In this document: in pieces, positions 24,805 through 33,439 of the stretch
Position numbering within the stretch: position 1 is the first letter of the stretch
How the letters are laid out: every line of letters begins with the position of its first letter
NCBI GenBank assembly: GCA_964626565.1
Contig: CAZVFX010000001.1
Span: 62,001 to 126,000 of the forward strand
DNA: 64,000 nucleotides
DNA from: CAZVFX01 sp964626565
Lineage (GTDB): Bacteria; Myxococcota_A; UBA9042; CAIXZC01
Direction of reading: 5' to 3'
Translations under genes and position numbers: made by a program
The notes under the pieces: model-generated
What the model was told of the DNA's origin: nothing
Database searches by the model: none
Seen by the model: the letters and a program-made list of their open reading frames with translations, nothing else

Positions 24805-26036
24805 TGAAGAGAATGAAATGGCTGTCGGCCCTCTTCTTCGTCGTTGCTTTGACGACGGCTTGTCTTGACAAGGGGCTGGATGTGCCGGTGGCCGAGGTGA
24901 CGGTCGACGTTGCGGAGGTGGGGACAGACCTGTTGCCGGAAATAGTCGACATCGTCGAAGGCAAGGGCGACGAGGTGGAGGTCGGCGATGTGGGGACAGA
25001 CCTCGCTGATGCCGCCGTCGAGGCTTTGGACCAGCAAGAGGAAATCCCGGACGCAACCGAGACAGAGGCGGATTTGGAGTCGGATCTGGAGGCAGGGGAG
25101 CCAGGCTGCCTTGTGAATTGTGACGACGGGAACCCCTGCACCGACGATTTGTGCCTCGATGACGGCTGTGCCTATGAGTTCAACTCCGACCCGTGCGACG
25201 ATGGCGAACCGTGCACCCTGGAAGATGCGTGCCTGCAGGGGATGTGTTCGCCCGGCAGCCTGCATCCCGACTGCCAGCCCCCTTGCGGCGATGGCAAGTG
25301 CACGTTTGGCGAGGGGGCCGACGAGTGCCCCGTTGATTGCGGCCCGTGTGGTGATGGCGTGTGCGGCCAGCATGAAAACGGGCCCGACGGGGGGACCTGC
25401 CCGTTGGATTGTCTACCCGTCTGTGGCGATGGCGATTGCCAGGGCGGTGAGGGGGCCAACGAGTGTCCCGTCGACTGCGGGTACTGTGGTGACGACGTGT
25501 GCGGGCTCAACGAGTCGCTGCAGAGTTGTATCCTGGATTGCGACCTTGCGTGCGGCGACGGCGATTGCCAGGGCGGCGAGTCGATGTTCACCTGCCCGGT
25601 GGATTGTCTGCCGGAGTGCGGGAACGACATATGTGAGGAGTGGGAGAGCGGGTATAACTGCCCCACCGACTGCAAGGTGTGTGGCGATGGCATCTGTATT
25701 GAAGGCGAGGAGGCAACCTGCGACGCGGATTGCGTCAACCCTTGTGGTGACAAGCTGTGCGAGGGCGGCGAGAACCCGGACAACTGTGCCGTGGACTGCG
25801 GGCCGTGCGGGGATGGAGTTTGCGCCGCGGCGGAAACCCCCGAGAACTGTCCTGCCGACTGCTTGTTCTCGTGTGGTGACGGGCTCTGCCAGGGAGTGGA
25901 GACGGGTAACAATTGCCCGAAGGACTGCGCTTGCACGCCCCAATGTGAGGGTAAGGAGTGTGGTTCCGACGACTGCGGGGGGTTGTGCGGAGTGTGTCCG
26001 GATTCAACGGTGTGCAACGGGGCAGTTTGCGCTTGA
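24804..26036 (+). CDS. Cys-rich lipoprotein, partial paralogue of the preceding gene
   Basis: 410 residues. Its ATG shares one base with the preceding stop (TGATG), so the two are translationally coupled. The signal LSALFFVVALTTACLDK gives a lipidated Cys. An acidic, Val/Asp-rich linker of about 75 residues follows, then a CDDGNPCTDDLCLDDGC module and a long block of CGDGxC/CPxDC knots. This block runs collinear, knot by knot, with the block in the upstream protein: compare GPCGDGVCGQHENGPDGG here with GPCGDGVCGLHENGPSGG there. It closes with a CGSDDCGGLCGVC knot. It lacks the head, MopE and propeller parts, so it looks like a duplicated stalk segment given its own lipoprotein signal. Confidence 0.85.
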   Translation: MKRMKWLSALFFVVALTTACLDKGLDVPVAEVTVDVAEVGTDLLPEIVDIVEGKGDEVEVGDVGTDLADAAVEALDQQEEIPDATETEADLESDLEAGEPGCLVNCDDGNPCTDDLCLDDGCAYEFNSDPCDDGEPCTLEDACLQGMCSPGSLHPDCQPPCGDGKCTFGEGADECPVDCGPCGDGVCGQHENGPDGGTCPLDCLPVCGDGDCQGGEGANECPVDCGYCGDDVCGLNESLQSCILDCDLACGDGDCQGGESMFTCPVDCLPECGNDICEEWESGYNCPTDCKVCGDGICIEGEEATCDADCVNPCGDKLCEGGENPDNCAVDCGPCGDGVCAAAETPENCPADCLFSCGDGLCQGVETGNNCPKDCACTPQCEGKECGSDDCGGLCGVCPDSTVCNGAVCA

Positions 26037-26053
26037 GATCGATGTGGGCTGGT

Positions 26054-26082
26054 TTGCATACGCATAGTCCACTGCATACAAT
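26054..26082 (+). promoter_or_regulatory. Promoter of the lamin-tail/MopE protein gene
   Basis: TTGCAT (26054-26059), a 17-base spacer and TACAAT (26077-26082; five of six matches). The start of transcription should be near 26089, about 15 bases before the ATG at 26104, making a very short leader. Confidence 0.6.
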
Positions 26083-26103
26083 TAGGGCGAGGCAGGTAGA
26101 ATA

Positions 26104-27819
26104 ATGAGAGCGACACGACGAGAAAATGGAAAATGGGCGGTGCCGGCAGCGATCTTTGCGTTGCTGCTTTGCCCCGGTTTTTCTCCCTGCGTTCTGGCTG
26201 ATGATTTCGACGGATTTGGTGAGCCGGTGGCGGTCCAGGCCTTGCTGGTTACTGAAGTGATGTACAACCAGCCTGCGGATCTGGAGTTCCCTTTGGGACA
26301 GTGGTTCGAAGTGCACAACCCGGCCGACGATCCGGTGACCCTTGCAGGACTCGAGATACTGGTGTTGGGCGAGGAAGACAAGGACAAGGGCCAATACGTG
26401 ATAATAGCGCCCGACGCACCGGTGGTGCCTCCCCACGGGTTTCTGGTGGTGGGAGCGAGCAAGGCGCTGGCTTTGAACGGCGGCGTGCCGGTGGAATACG
26501 CGTACGGCGAATCGTTCAAACTGCCGAAGCAGGGCGGAGTGTTGAGTGTCTCATTCAACGGAGAGCTGCTCGACGCAGTCAGCTTCGGCCCCTCCTGGGG
26601 CGTGGTAGTGCCTCCCGGCGCGTCTTTGAACCTCGAGCCTTCCGGCATGGACGCCATGAAAAACGACGAGCCTCACTACTGGTGCCAGAGTAAGTGGGTT
26701 ATCGACGCGGCCACCGTGTCTCTTACGGGAACGCCCGGCGAACTGGGGCACGCGTGCGACAGCGATGGCGACGGCCTGGACGAAAGCGAGGGGGACTGCC
26801 AGGACTTTGACCCCCTGGTGGCACCGGGGGTGCAGGAGAAGTGCAACGGGCAGGACGACAACTGCGATGGAGATATTGACGAGGGGCCGCTTTCAGGCGT
26901 GCCGCAGTGGAACTACTCCGGAGTGTGCGCCGCGGGCGGGCCTCTGTGTGAAGATGGCGAGTGGATCTACCTCGACCTCGAAGGATACGAAGAAGAGGAA
27001 GTGACTTGCGACGGCATGGACAATGACTGCGACGATGAGACCGACGAAGGTCTCACCAACGAGTGTGGCACGTGCGGCGAGATCGTCGATCTTTGCGACG
27101 GCCAGGATAACGACTGCGACGGGGACATAGATGAGGATGCCGCGGCCAACCTGCCCACCGATCTCCTCTGTGAGTTGCCGGCCGTGGGTTTGTGCGAACA
27201 GTCGGTGCCCCAATGCGACTCCGTGGCGGGCGAATGGTTCTGTCCCGACCCCCCTCTAGGCTACGAGGTCGAGGAGGTGACTTGCGATGGGGTCGACAAC
27301 GACTGCGACGGTGAAACCGACGAAGGTTTCGAGATCGGGCAGTCCTGCATGGACGGTCAGGGCATGTGTCGCAACGAGGGGATTCTCGTGTGCTCCCACG
27401 ACGGGCTGGACGTAGTGTGCGAAACTGTTGGCGATGTCGGGGTGGTGGAAGTCTGCGGCGATAACATCGACAACGACTGCGACGGCGAAACCGACGAGGG
27501 TTTCGCAGTGGGTGAATCGTGTACCGCGGGCCAGGGGGCCTGTCAGGTAACCGGCAAGCTGTTCTGCTCTCCCGATGACGGGCAGGCCGTGCTCTGCTCG
27601 GTCCAGCCCCTGGAGCCCATCGACGAACTGTGCGAGAACGGCGAAGATGATGATTGCGATGGCGAGACCGATGAGCCTGCCTGCCTGGTCGCGCCCAACG
27701 GAGGGTCTCAGGGATGTGCAGCCGGGACCGACTCCTCTTCCTCCGTCTTGACAATTCTCCTCCTTCTGGCTATTGCTTGCCTGCTGATTCCAGGCGCCGG
27801 CCTCTTGCGTCGAGCCTGA
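26104..27819 (+). CDS. Secreted lamin-tail/MopE protein with MYXO-CTERM-like tail
   Basis: 571 residues. A signal peptide (AAIFALLLCPGFSPCVLA) precedes a lamin-tail (LTD) domain (about 50-215: LLVTEVMYNQPADLEF, WFEVHNPADDPVTLAG). LTD domains occur in many secreted bacterial proteins. Then come about five MopE-type motifs (KCNGQDDNCDGDIDEG, TCDGMDNDCDDETDEG and relatives), which are proposed to bind copper or calcium. The C-terminus reads GCAAG, then a hydrophobic helix (SVLTILLLLAIACLLIPGAG) and a basic end (LLRRA), as in MYXO-CTERM sorting signals that anchor proteins to the cell surface. It is therefore surface-held by a tail rather than by lipidation, unlike its neighbours. It appears to be monocistronic. 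Confidence 0.85.
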   Translation: MRATRRENGKWAVPAAIFALLLCPGFSPCVLADDFDGFGEPVAVQALLVTEVMYNQPADLEFPLGQWFEVHNPADDPVTLAGLEILVLGEEDKDKGQYVIIAPDAPVVPPHGFLVVGASKALALNGGVPVEYAYGESFKLPKQGGVLSVSFNGELLDAVSFGPSWGVVVPPGASLNLEPSGMDAMKNDEPHYWCQSKWVIDAATVSLTGTPGELGHACDSDGDGLDESEGDCQDFDPLVAPGVQEKCNGQDDNCDGDIDEGPLSGVPQWNYSGVCAAGGPLCEDGEWIYLDLEGYEEEEVTCDGMDNDCDDETDEGLTNECGTCGEIVDLCDGQDNDCDGDIDEDAAANLPTDLLCELPAVGLCEQSVPQCDSVAGEWFCPDPPLGYEVEEVTCDGVDNDCDGETDEGFEIGQSCMDGQGMCRNEGILVCSHDGLDVVCETVGDVGVVEVCGDNIDNDCDGETDEGFAVGESCTAGQGACQVTGKLFCSPDDGQAVLCSVQPLEPIDELCENGEDDDCDGETDEPACLVAPNGGSQGCAAGTDSSSSVLTILLLLAIACLLIPGAGLLRRA

Positions 27820-27853
27820 GAACGGCGAGTAACCCTTACTTCCGGATAGCTCC

Positions 27854-28930
27854 ATGTCTGAGAAGCCTTCCCGGGTAGCCATAGCCATGAGCGGCGGCGT
27901 CGACAGCAGTGTTGCCGCCGCGCTGCTTCAGGAGGAAGGTCTGGATGTCTTGGGAGTAACCTTCCGGCTTTTCGGATGTGAAATCGCCAGCCCCGATAAC
28001 CGCGGCTGCTGCAGCCAGCAGGACGTGGCCGACGCGATGCGGGTAGCCAATGCGCTGGGCATCGAGCACGAGGTGGTGGATTTTTCACCCCAGTTTGCCG
28101 AGCATATCATCGGTCCGTTTATCGAGGGATACCGCCGGGGCGAGACTCCTAACCCGTGTATCCCGTGCAACGAGCACATAAAGTTCGACGCGCTTGTTGA
28201 GTGGGCCCGCGCTCGAGGCGTTGACATGGTGGCTACCGGCCATCACGCCGAAATCAAGCAGGTGGACGGGCGCTGGGCCCTGGCCAAGGGGACGGACCCG
28301 GCCAAAGATCAGTCCTACTTCCTGTTTCCCCTTACCCAGCGCACCCTTCCCATGGTGCTTTTTCCCGTCGGCCGCCTCACCAAGCCCCAGGTGCGGGACA
28401 AGGCGGCCCAATTGGGCCTTCCGGTGGCGCAGAAGCGTGAGAGCCAGGATATCTGTTTTGCCGCAGGCCAGTTCTATACCACATTCCTGGAAGGATACGG
28501 CGGCGTGGCGCCGTCACCGGGCAAAATCATCTTGGAAGACGGCTCGCTCCTGGGCGAACACCGGGGGCTGCATCGCTACACCATCGGCCAGCGTAAAGGG
28601 CTGGAGGTGGCGTATCGGCACGCCTTGTACGTCGTGGAAAAACGGGTAGATGAGAACGAACTTGTCGTGGGTCCCAAAGAGGCTCTCGCCTGCACGATCG
28701 TTACCGCGCGTGACCCCATTTGGACCTGCGGAGAAGCGCCCCGGGCAGGCGAGACAGTTCTGGCCAGGATTCGATACCGGTCGCCGGAGCAACCTGCGGT
28801 TGTGGACGAGGTTTCCCCTTCCGGAATACGGATTACGTTCGTCGATCCGGTTTACGGCGTCGCTCCCGGCCAGGCCGTAGTGTTGTACGGAGAGGATGAG
28901 GTGATCGGCGGCGGCTGGATCGTTTCATGA
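27854..28930 (+). CDS. mnmA: tRNA-specific 2-thiouridylase MnmA
   Basis: 358 residues, normal length. It makes 2-thiouridine at the wobble position 34 of tRNA-Lys, Glu and Gln in the cytosol, using ATP and a relayed sulfur. The PP-loop SGGVDSSVAAALL lies near residues 14-26. Catalytic cysteines are in TPNPCIPCNEHIKF and ESQDICFAAG; GQRKGL opens the C-terminal RNA-binding part. It starts a compact run in which each gene overlaps or nearly touches the next through ribF at 33406; mtaB begins inside its stop (ATGA). No promoter was evident in the 34 bases upstream, so transcription may begin further up. Confidence 0.95.
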   Translation: MSEKPSRVAIAMSGGVDSSVAAALLQEEGLDVLGVTFRLFGCEIASPDNRGCCSQQDVADAMRVANALGIEHEVVDFSPQFAEHIIGPFIEGYRRGETPNPCIPCNEHIKFDALVEWARARGVDMVATGHHAEIKQVDGRWALAKGTDPAKDQSYFLFPLTQRTLPMVLFPVGRLTKPQVRDKAAQLGLPVAQKRESQDICFAAGQFYTTFLEGYGGVAPSPGKIILEDGSLLGEHRGLHRYTIGQRKGLEVAYRHALYVVEKRVDENELVVGPKEALACTIVTARDPIWTCGEAPRAGETVLARIRYRSPEQPAVVDEVSPSGIRITFVDPVYGVAPGQAVVLYGEDEVIGGGWIVS

Positions 28931-30225
28931 GAGTTTACATCGACACCTACGGTTGCCGTACCAACCTGGCAGACTCATCGCTGCTGGCGAGCGAACTTGT
29001 TCAGCAGGGGATTCAATTGGCGACCACCGTGGCGGAAGCCGACGTGGTGGTGGTGAATTCCTGCACGGTTACCCATGGGGCGGACCGAGATGCGGGCAAG
29101 GCGTTGCGTCGGGCCCGGCGGGTGAATCCCGGCGTGTTGCTGGTGGTGGCGGGGTGTATTCCGGCTGCCTATCCGGAGCACGTCGTGCTGGGGTTTGCTG
29201 ATGTCGTGGTGGTGGGGAACCGGCCTCGGGACGTTGTGGACGCAGTCGTCGCACACGCACAGGCAAACGGACATGCAGACAGGCCCCGGGAAGGGCAGCG
29301 CTTTGCTCTTGAGGGGTTGCAGAATCTCTCACGAGCCAACATCAAGATCGGGGAGGGGTGCGATGAGGGCTGTGCGTATTGTATCGTGCCACGAGCCCGG
29401 GGCAAGCCGGTGAGCCGGCCGTTTGACGAGGTGCTCGGCGATGTGGCGGCTGCGGTCGCGGCGGGGTTTACTGAAGTTGTGCTCACCGCGACCCACGTGG
29501 CCAAATACGGAAAGGACTTCACTCCACCCGCCAGCCTTGTCGGCCTGATGACCGCGCTGGAAGAGGCCCGGCACCCTTGCCGGGTGCGGCTCAGTTCCAT
29601 GGAGCCGGACGAACACTTGTTTCCGGTGTTGGAGAAGATGGGCGGGAAAGGGAGCTGGTGTCGCCACGCACACATCGCGCTGCAGCACTGCTCCGACACG
29701 GTTCTTTCGGCCATGGGCCGCAAGTACCGCTGGAAGGATGCTGAGCGACTGGTGCTTGGGGCTGCTGAAATGGTCCCGGGAATCGGCATAGGCCTGGATG
29801 TAATAACCGGATTCCCGGGAGAAACGAAGGCCGCGTTTGATGAAGGGTGCGAGCGTCTGGAGCAGCTCCCCTTTGCCTACCTTCATGTCTTCTCCTTTTC
29901 CCCGCGGCCGGGTACGCAGGCCGAACAAGGTGTTGTCCCGGATGTACGAGTCGTCAAGGAGAGATCTGAACAGCTCAGACAACTATCGGCAACGAAAAAG
30001 CTGTCTTTCGCCGCCGGTTTTATAGGCCGGCGGTTGCAGGTCATGGTAGAGAAGCGCCGGGAGCGTGCGGGGTCCAGGCTAATCGGCTTGACAGACAATT
30101 ACCTGAGGGTATACATGGAAGGGCCCGACGGGCTCATGGGTCGCCTCGTGGAGTGCGAGGTCACCGGAACCGAAGGTCCGGTGCTGACGGCGGAACCGCT
30201 TCGGGAGAACGAATTTGTCGCATGA
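28927..30225 (+). CDS. mtaB: tRNA t6A37 methylthiotransferase MtaB
   Basis: 432 residues. A radical SAM methylthiotransferase that converts t6A to ms2t6A at position 37 of tRNAs reading ANN codons. The N-terminal UPF0004 domain supplies three cluster cysteines in DTYGCRTN, VVNSCTVTH and VVAGCIPAA; YGCRTN, rather than YGCQMN, points to MtaB over MiaB or RimO. The radical SAM cluster is EGCDEGCAYCIVPRARG. A TRAM-like RNA-binding end follows (about 365-425). It overlaps mnmA by four bases and rnc by eleven. Together with mnmA it forms a tRNA anticodon-loop modification pair. Confidence 0.92.
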   Translation: MRVYIDTYGCRTNLADSSLLASELVQQGIQLATTVAEADVVVVNSCTVTHGADRDAGKALRRARRVNPGVLLVVAGCIPAAYPEHVVLGFADVVVVGNRPRDVVDAVVAHAQANGHADRPREGQRFALEGLQNLSRANIKIGEGCDEGCAYCIVPRARGKPVSRPFDEVLGDVAAAVAAGFTEVVLTATHVAKYGKDFTPPASLVGLMTALEEARHPCRVRLSSMEPDEHLFPVLEKMGGKGSWCRHAHIALQHCSDTVLSAMGRKYRWKDAERLVLGAAEMVPGIGIGLDVITGFPGETKAAFDEGCERLEQLPFAYLHVFSFSPRPGTQAEQGVVPDVRVVKERSEQLRQLSATKKLSFAAGFIGRRLQVMVEKRRERAGSRLIGLTDNYLRVYMEGPDGLMGRLVECEVTGTEGPVLTAEPLRENEFVA

Positions 30226-30967
30226 AGAACAACAGTTTGACGCCGGGCTCGAGCTTCTGGAGCAGCGCATTGACCACCGTTTCGAAAAACGGGATCTACT
30301 GGTGCGCGCACTCGTCCACCGTTCGTACAGGAACGAAAACGAAGAGGTGCCGGGCGACAACGAACGGCTGGAGTTCTTAGGCGACGCGGTGCTCGAACTC
30401 ATCGTCTCCTACCGGTTGTTGAACATCTTTCCCGAGATGAAAGAAGGGGAACTGTCCCGGGCGCGGTCTCGTATCGTGAGGGCAGAGACCCTGGCCGAGG
30501 TTGGCCGGGGGCTGGGCCTGGGCGAGATCCTGCGTCTGGGAAGGGGAGAGTTGGGCACCGGGGGGAGGGGCAAGACCACGGTGCTGGCAGACGCATTCGA
30601 GGCGCTGGTTGGGGCGGTTTACCTGGATTCGGGATTGGATGAGACCACCAGAGTTGTAGAGGCTCTCCTGGCCGATAAGTTCTGTTGGCCGGCTCCTCTG
30701 CTCACCGAACGCGATCCCAAGAGCAAGCTGCAGGTGTTGGTGCAGGACCAGGGTTCTCCAGTCCCCGTCTACCAGTTGCTGGAGGAAACCGGGCCCCCTC
30801 ACGACAAGAGCTTCACGGTCGGGGTCAAAGTGGACGGGCGGCAACTGGCAGTGGCGGAAGGCAAGTCCAAGAAGGACGCCGAGACCGAGGCTGCTACCCT
30901 GGCGCTGGAAAAACTGGTCGACGACGACGACTCCACGGGTCTGGAGAGCCCCGGCGATGACGGCTAA
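30215..30967 (+). CDS. rnc: Ribonuclease III
   Basis: 250 residues from a TTG start (30215) eleven bases inside mtaB, with GGGAGAA upstream; no ATG in frame gives the complete N-terminus. It cuts double-stranded RNA, including rRNA precursors. The signature NERLEFLGDAVLELIV (about 48-63) holds the first catalytic acidic residues, and DAFEALVGAVYLDSG holds the second set. The double-stranded-RNA-binding domain starts near DPKSKLQVLVQDQGS and ends with GKSKKDAETEAATLAL. The C-terminal ten residues are an acidic extension. It overlaps the next radical SAM gene. Confidence 0.95.
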   Translation: MSHEEQQFDAGLELLEQRIDHRFEKRDLLVRALVHRSYRNENEEVPGDNERLEFLGDAVLELIVSYRLLNIFPEMKEGELSRARSRIVRAETLAEVGRGLGLGEILRLGRGELGTGGRGKTTVLADAFEALVGAVYLDSGLDETTRVVEALLADKFCWPAPLLTERDPKSKLQVLVQDQGSPVPVYQLLEETGPPHDKSFTVGVKVDGRQLAVAEGKSKKDAETEAATLALEKLVDDDDSTGLESPGDDG

Positions 30968-32039
30968 AATTCTCCCCTTTTTCTTCCCAAATTCCGGTTG
31001 CCCTTCCCGCTGCGTGTATTGCGACCAGTCTAGAACCATGGGAAACGCGCTGGCCTTGCCGGCTGTGCACGACGTACGCAGGTACGCCGAACAAGCGCGG
31101 GCGGAATCGGTCGCCGGCCGCGGTCCGGTCCGCTTGGAAGCTGCATATTTCGGTGGCACGTTCACCGCGCTCTCCCTGGAATTGCAGCACAAGTACCTGG
31201 GGGCGGCCGCGGCCCTGAAGGCAGAGGGTGTGATTGACGCGGTCAGGGTCTCCACTCACCCTTCGTATGTCGACCGTGAGATCGCCGACCGGCTTTCAGC
31301 CAGTGGCGTGGACACCGTGGAATTGGGTATCCAATCCTTTGCCGACCGCGTGCTCACGCGATGCGGAAGGGGGTACGACGAAACAGAGGCGCGTTCAGCG
31401 TGCCGTGAGGTCAAGGCCGCCGGGCTGGATCTGGTTGTTCAGTTGATGCCGTTTTTGCCTGGTGCGGATGAAAACGACGACCTCTGCTCCGCCAGGGTGA
31501 CCGCCGCGCTTGAACCCGGGGCCGTGCGCATCTTTCCCACCGTGGTGATCGAAGGGACACGTTTGCACGGATGGTGGCAACAAGGGGACTACCGGGCCGC
31601 GACCGTTCCCGACGCGGTGGATCGGGTGGCGAAGATGCTGAAGATTATCGTCAGCGCGCACATCCCCGTGATTCGCATCGGCCTCCAGGTAAGCGAGGTT
31701 ACCGACGGGGCCGTGGTAGCCGGCCCGTACCATCCGGCCCTGGGGGAGCTGTGCCATTCCGGCCTCCTCGTCGATGTCATCGCTGAACATGCCGGGGGCG
31801 ACGATCTGGCAGTGATCGTGGATCCGGCCCTGGCCAGTCTACTTACCGGACATGGACGCGCGGGCGAGACGAGGCTTGAGAGCCTGCTGCCGGCTCGTCG
31901 TGTAACCGTGGAAGTGGGCGACGCGTCGGCTGCTCCGCCGGAGGCTGAAACGGTGTGGTCATGTGACAGGTTTATGCTTATGAAGTATAATAAAGTGGCG
32001 TATGTTAAACGACGCACAGCCCATGGGGCGGATGGATGA
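30957..32039 (+). CDS. Elp3-like radical SAM protein
   Basis: 360 residues. The N-terminus PFFFPNSGCPSRCVYCDQS holds the Cys-x4-Cys-x2-Cys type cluster motif seen in the Elp3-related radical SAM proteins often found beside rnc in bacteria. It is followed by AAYFGGTFTALSLE, VSTHPSYVDREIADRL and DTVELGIQSFADRVL, all typical of the Elp3/HemN-like barrel. There is no acetyltransferase domain, so it is not a full Elp3. A tRNA-modification role would fit the neighbours mnmA, mtaB and rnc, but the substrate is unknown. It overlaps rnc by eleven bases and the next gene by four. Confidence 0.8.
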   Translation: MTAKILPFFFPNSGCPSRCVYCDQSRTMGNALALPAVHDVRRYAEQARAESVAGRGPVRLEAAYFGGTFTALSLELQHKYLGAAAALKAEGVIDAVRVSTHPSYVDREIADRLSASGVDTVELGIQSFADRVLTRCGRGYDETEARSACREVKAAGLDLVVQLMPFLPGADENDDLCSARVTAALEPGAVRIFPTVVIEGTRLHGWWQQGDYRAATVPDAVDRVAKMLKIIVSAHIPVIRIGLQVSEVTDGAVVAGPYHPALGELCHSGLLVDVIAEHAGGDDLAVIVDPALASLLTGHGRAGETRLESLLPARRVTVEVGDASAAPPEAETVWSCDRFMLMKYNKVAYVKRRTAHGADG

Positions 32040-32440
32040 CTTCGGCAAGACGGCATATAGTAGCGAGATTGGTCACGGTGGCGCTCTTCGCCCTCCTGGC
32101 CATGCCGGCTCCGGCGTTGCCCAGCGACACAGTCATGTCTGAGGGCCCGGGGGAGTCGGTTTCCGTCCTCATGGAGCAGGCGGAGCAGGTGAAGGCCGAG
32201 GCCCAGGCAAAGGAGGCCGAGGCGGAAGCGGCCATGGAGCGTGAGCACTACCCGGATGCATATGATCAGTACCGTGAAACCATGACCCTGATCAGGAAGA
32301 GGGCGGAGCTGCTGAAGGATGCGGCCCGCAAGGCGGAGTCTGCCAAGACACTGCAGGAGATCAACAAGTCGTTCCGGGAAAACGAGCAGTGGCGGCGAAA
32401 CGTCAAGGAGATCATCGATCTCCTCAAACTATCCCAATAG
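32036..32440 (+). CDS. Small exported coiled-coil protein
   Basis: 134 residues, starting in the stop of the preceding gene (ATGA). A signal peptide (RLVTVALFALLAMPAPALPS) is followed by a single long Ala/Glu/Lys-rich helix with heptad character (VKAEAQAKEAEAEAAMEREH through KAESAKTLQEINKSF), consistent with a coiled coil. There is no Cys after the signal and no family I recognise. Its position between the radical SAM gene and ribF looks like operon hitch-hiking rather than function. It may be a periplasmic structural or chaperone-like protein. Confidence 0.7.
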   Translation: MTSARRHIVARLVTVALFALLAMPAPALPSDTVMSEGPGESVSVLMEQAEQVKAEAQAKEAEAEAAMEREHYPDAYDQYRETMTLIRKRAELLKDAARKAESAKTLQEINKSFRENEQWRRNVKEIIDLLKLSQ

Positions 32441-32449
32441 CCGGATCGT

Positions 32450-33406
32450 ATGGAAATGCACGACAGATTGCACAGAGGAACGACGGCCCCTGCCCACTGG
32501 CGCGGGTGCTGCCTTTCCCTGGGCAATTTCGACGGTGTGCACCTGGGTCACCGGGCACTATTGGAGAGCCTGGCCGCCATGTCCCGCCGGCGCGGAACTA
32601 AAGGGGTGGTAATGACTTTTCATCCCCATCCCGCCGAGGTGATGGGCAAGAAGAAACCCCGCCGCCTGCTGCCGCTCGACGATCGAATCCGGCTGCTCCT
32701 GGCCATGGGGGCCGACGGGGTGTGGGTCCGCCCCTTCGACCGGGAAGTCGCCTCGATGAGCGCGGACATGTTCATTGAAGAACACCTGCTGGCCGGGCTG
32801 GAGATTCAAGGCATGGTGGTAGGTCCCGACTGCCGGTTTGGTGCAGGAAGGAAGGGCGACGGCCGAATGCTGGCCCGTTATGCGGCGGATGGGGGATTCG
32901 ACCTCGAAGAGTTGTCGCCTCTGGAAATCGACGGCGACCGGGTCTCGAGTTCCCTGGTGCGGGAGTTGCTGATCCAGGGGAAAGTGCAGCGTGCCGCAAT
33001 GATGTTGGGAAGGGACTACCGGGTGAAAGGGGAGGTGATTCACGGGGTGAAGATGGGGCGGAAGCTCGGGTTTCCCACCGCCAATCTGTCACTTTTCGAA
33101 GATGTTCTCACGCCGGCGGAAGGGATTTACGTCATCCAGCTTCGCATCGGCGCCGACCCGGAGGCCGCAACGGCCTTGAAGGGGGTCGTGAGCATCGGCA
33201 GACGACCCACTTTCGAGTCCGGCGGCAAGGTCGCAGTGGAGGCCCACCTGTTCGACTTCAGCGACTCCATCTACGGGGAAACCGTGACCATGGAGTTCCT
33301 CCGGCACATCCGGGGCCAGCAGCGCTTCGACGGAGTCGCCGCGCTCAAGGAAGCTATCGAAAGCGATATTCGATTCGCCCGAGCGCACTTCGCCGCAACC
33401 GGGTAA
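32450..33406 (+). CDS. ribF: Bifunctional riboflavin kinase / FAD synthetase
   Basis: 318 residues, normal length. It converts riboflavin to FMN and then FAD in the cytosol. The FAD synthetase half opens with LSLGNFDGVHLGHRALL (nucleotidyl-transferase HxGH site) and includes MTFHPHPAEVM and SSSLVRELLIQGKVQRA. The riboflavin kinase half begins about residue 185 with GEVIHGVKMGRKLGFPTANL, the flavin- and phosphate-binding PTAN motif, and ends with the ETVTMEFLRHIRGQQRF segment. It is the last gene of the run from mnmA. It converges on the cytochrome gene with 33 bases between stops and no obvious terminator hairpin. Confidence 0.95.
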   Translation: MEMHDRLHRGTTAPAHWRGCCLSLGNFDGVHLGHRALLESLAAMSRRRGTKGVVMTFHPHPAEVMGKKKPRRLLPLDDRIRLLLAMGADGVWVRPFDREVASMSADMFIEEHLLAGLEIQGMVVGPDCRFGAGRKGDGRMLARYAADGGFDLEELSPLEIDGDRVSSSLVRELLIQGKVQRAAMMLGRDYRVKGEVIHGVKMGRKLGFPTANLSLFEDVLTPAEGIYVIQLRIGADPEAATALKGVVSIGRRPTFESGGKVAVEAHLFDFSDSIYGETVTMEFLRHIRGQQRFDGVAALKEAIESDIRFARAHFAATG

Positions 33407-33439
33407 GCCAAAGTCTCGTGAGCTTCAGCCGCGACCGGG

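Noticed and set aside
22883..25141. Reverse frame of 752 codons, and similar long frames opposite the other Cys-rich genes (48173-50140, 53226-55315)
   Set aside because: TGC and GAC-rich repeats rarely give stops on the other strand. The predicted products are Arg/His/Pro or Ala/Val repeats with no starts or domains.
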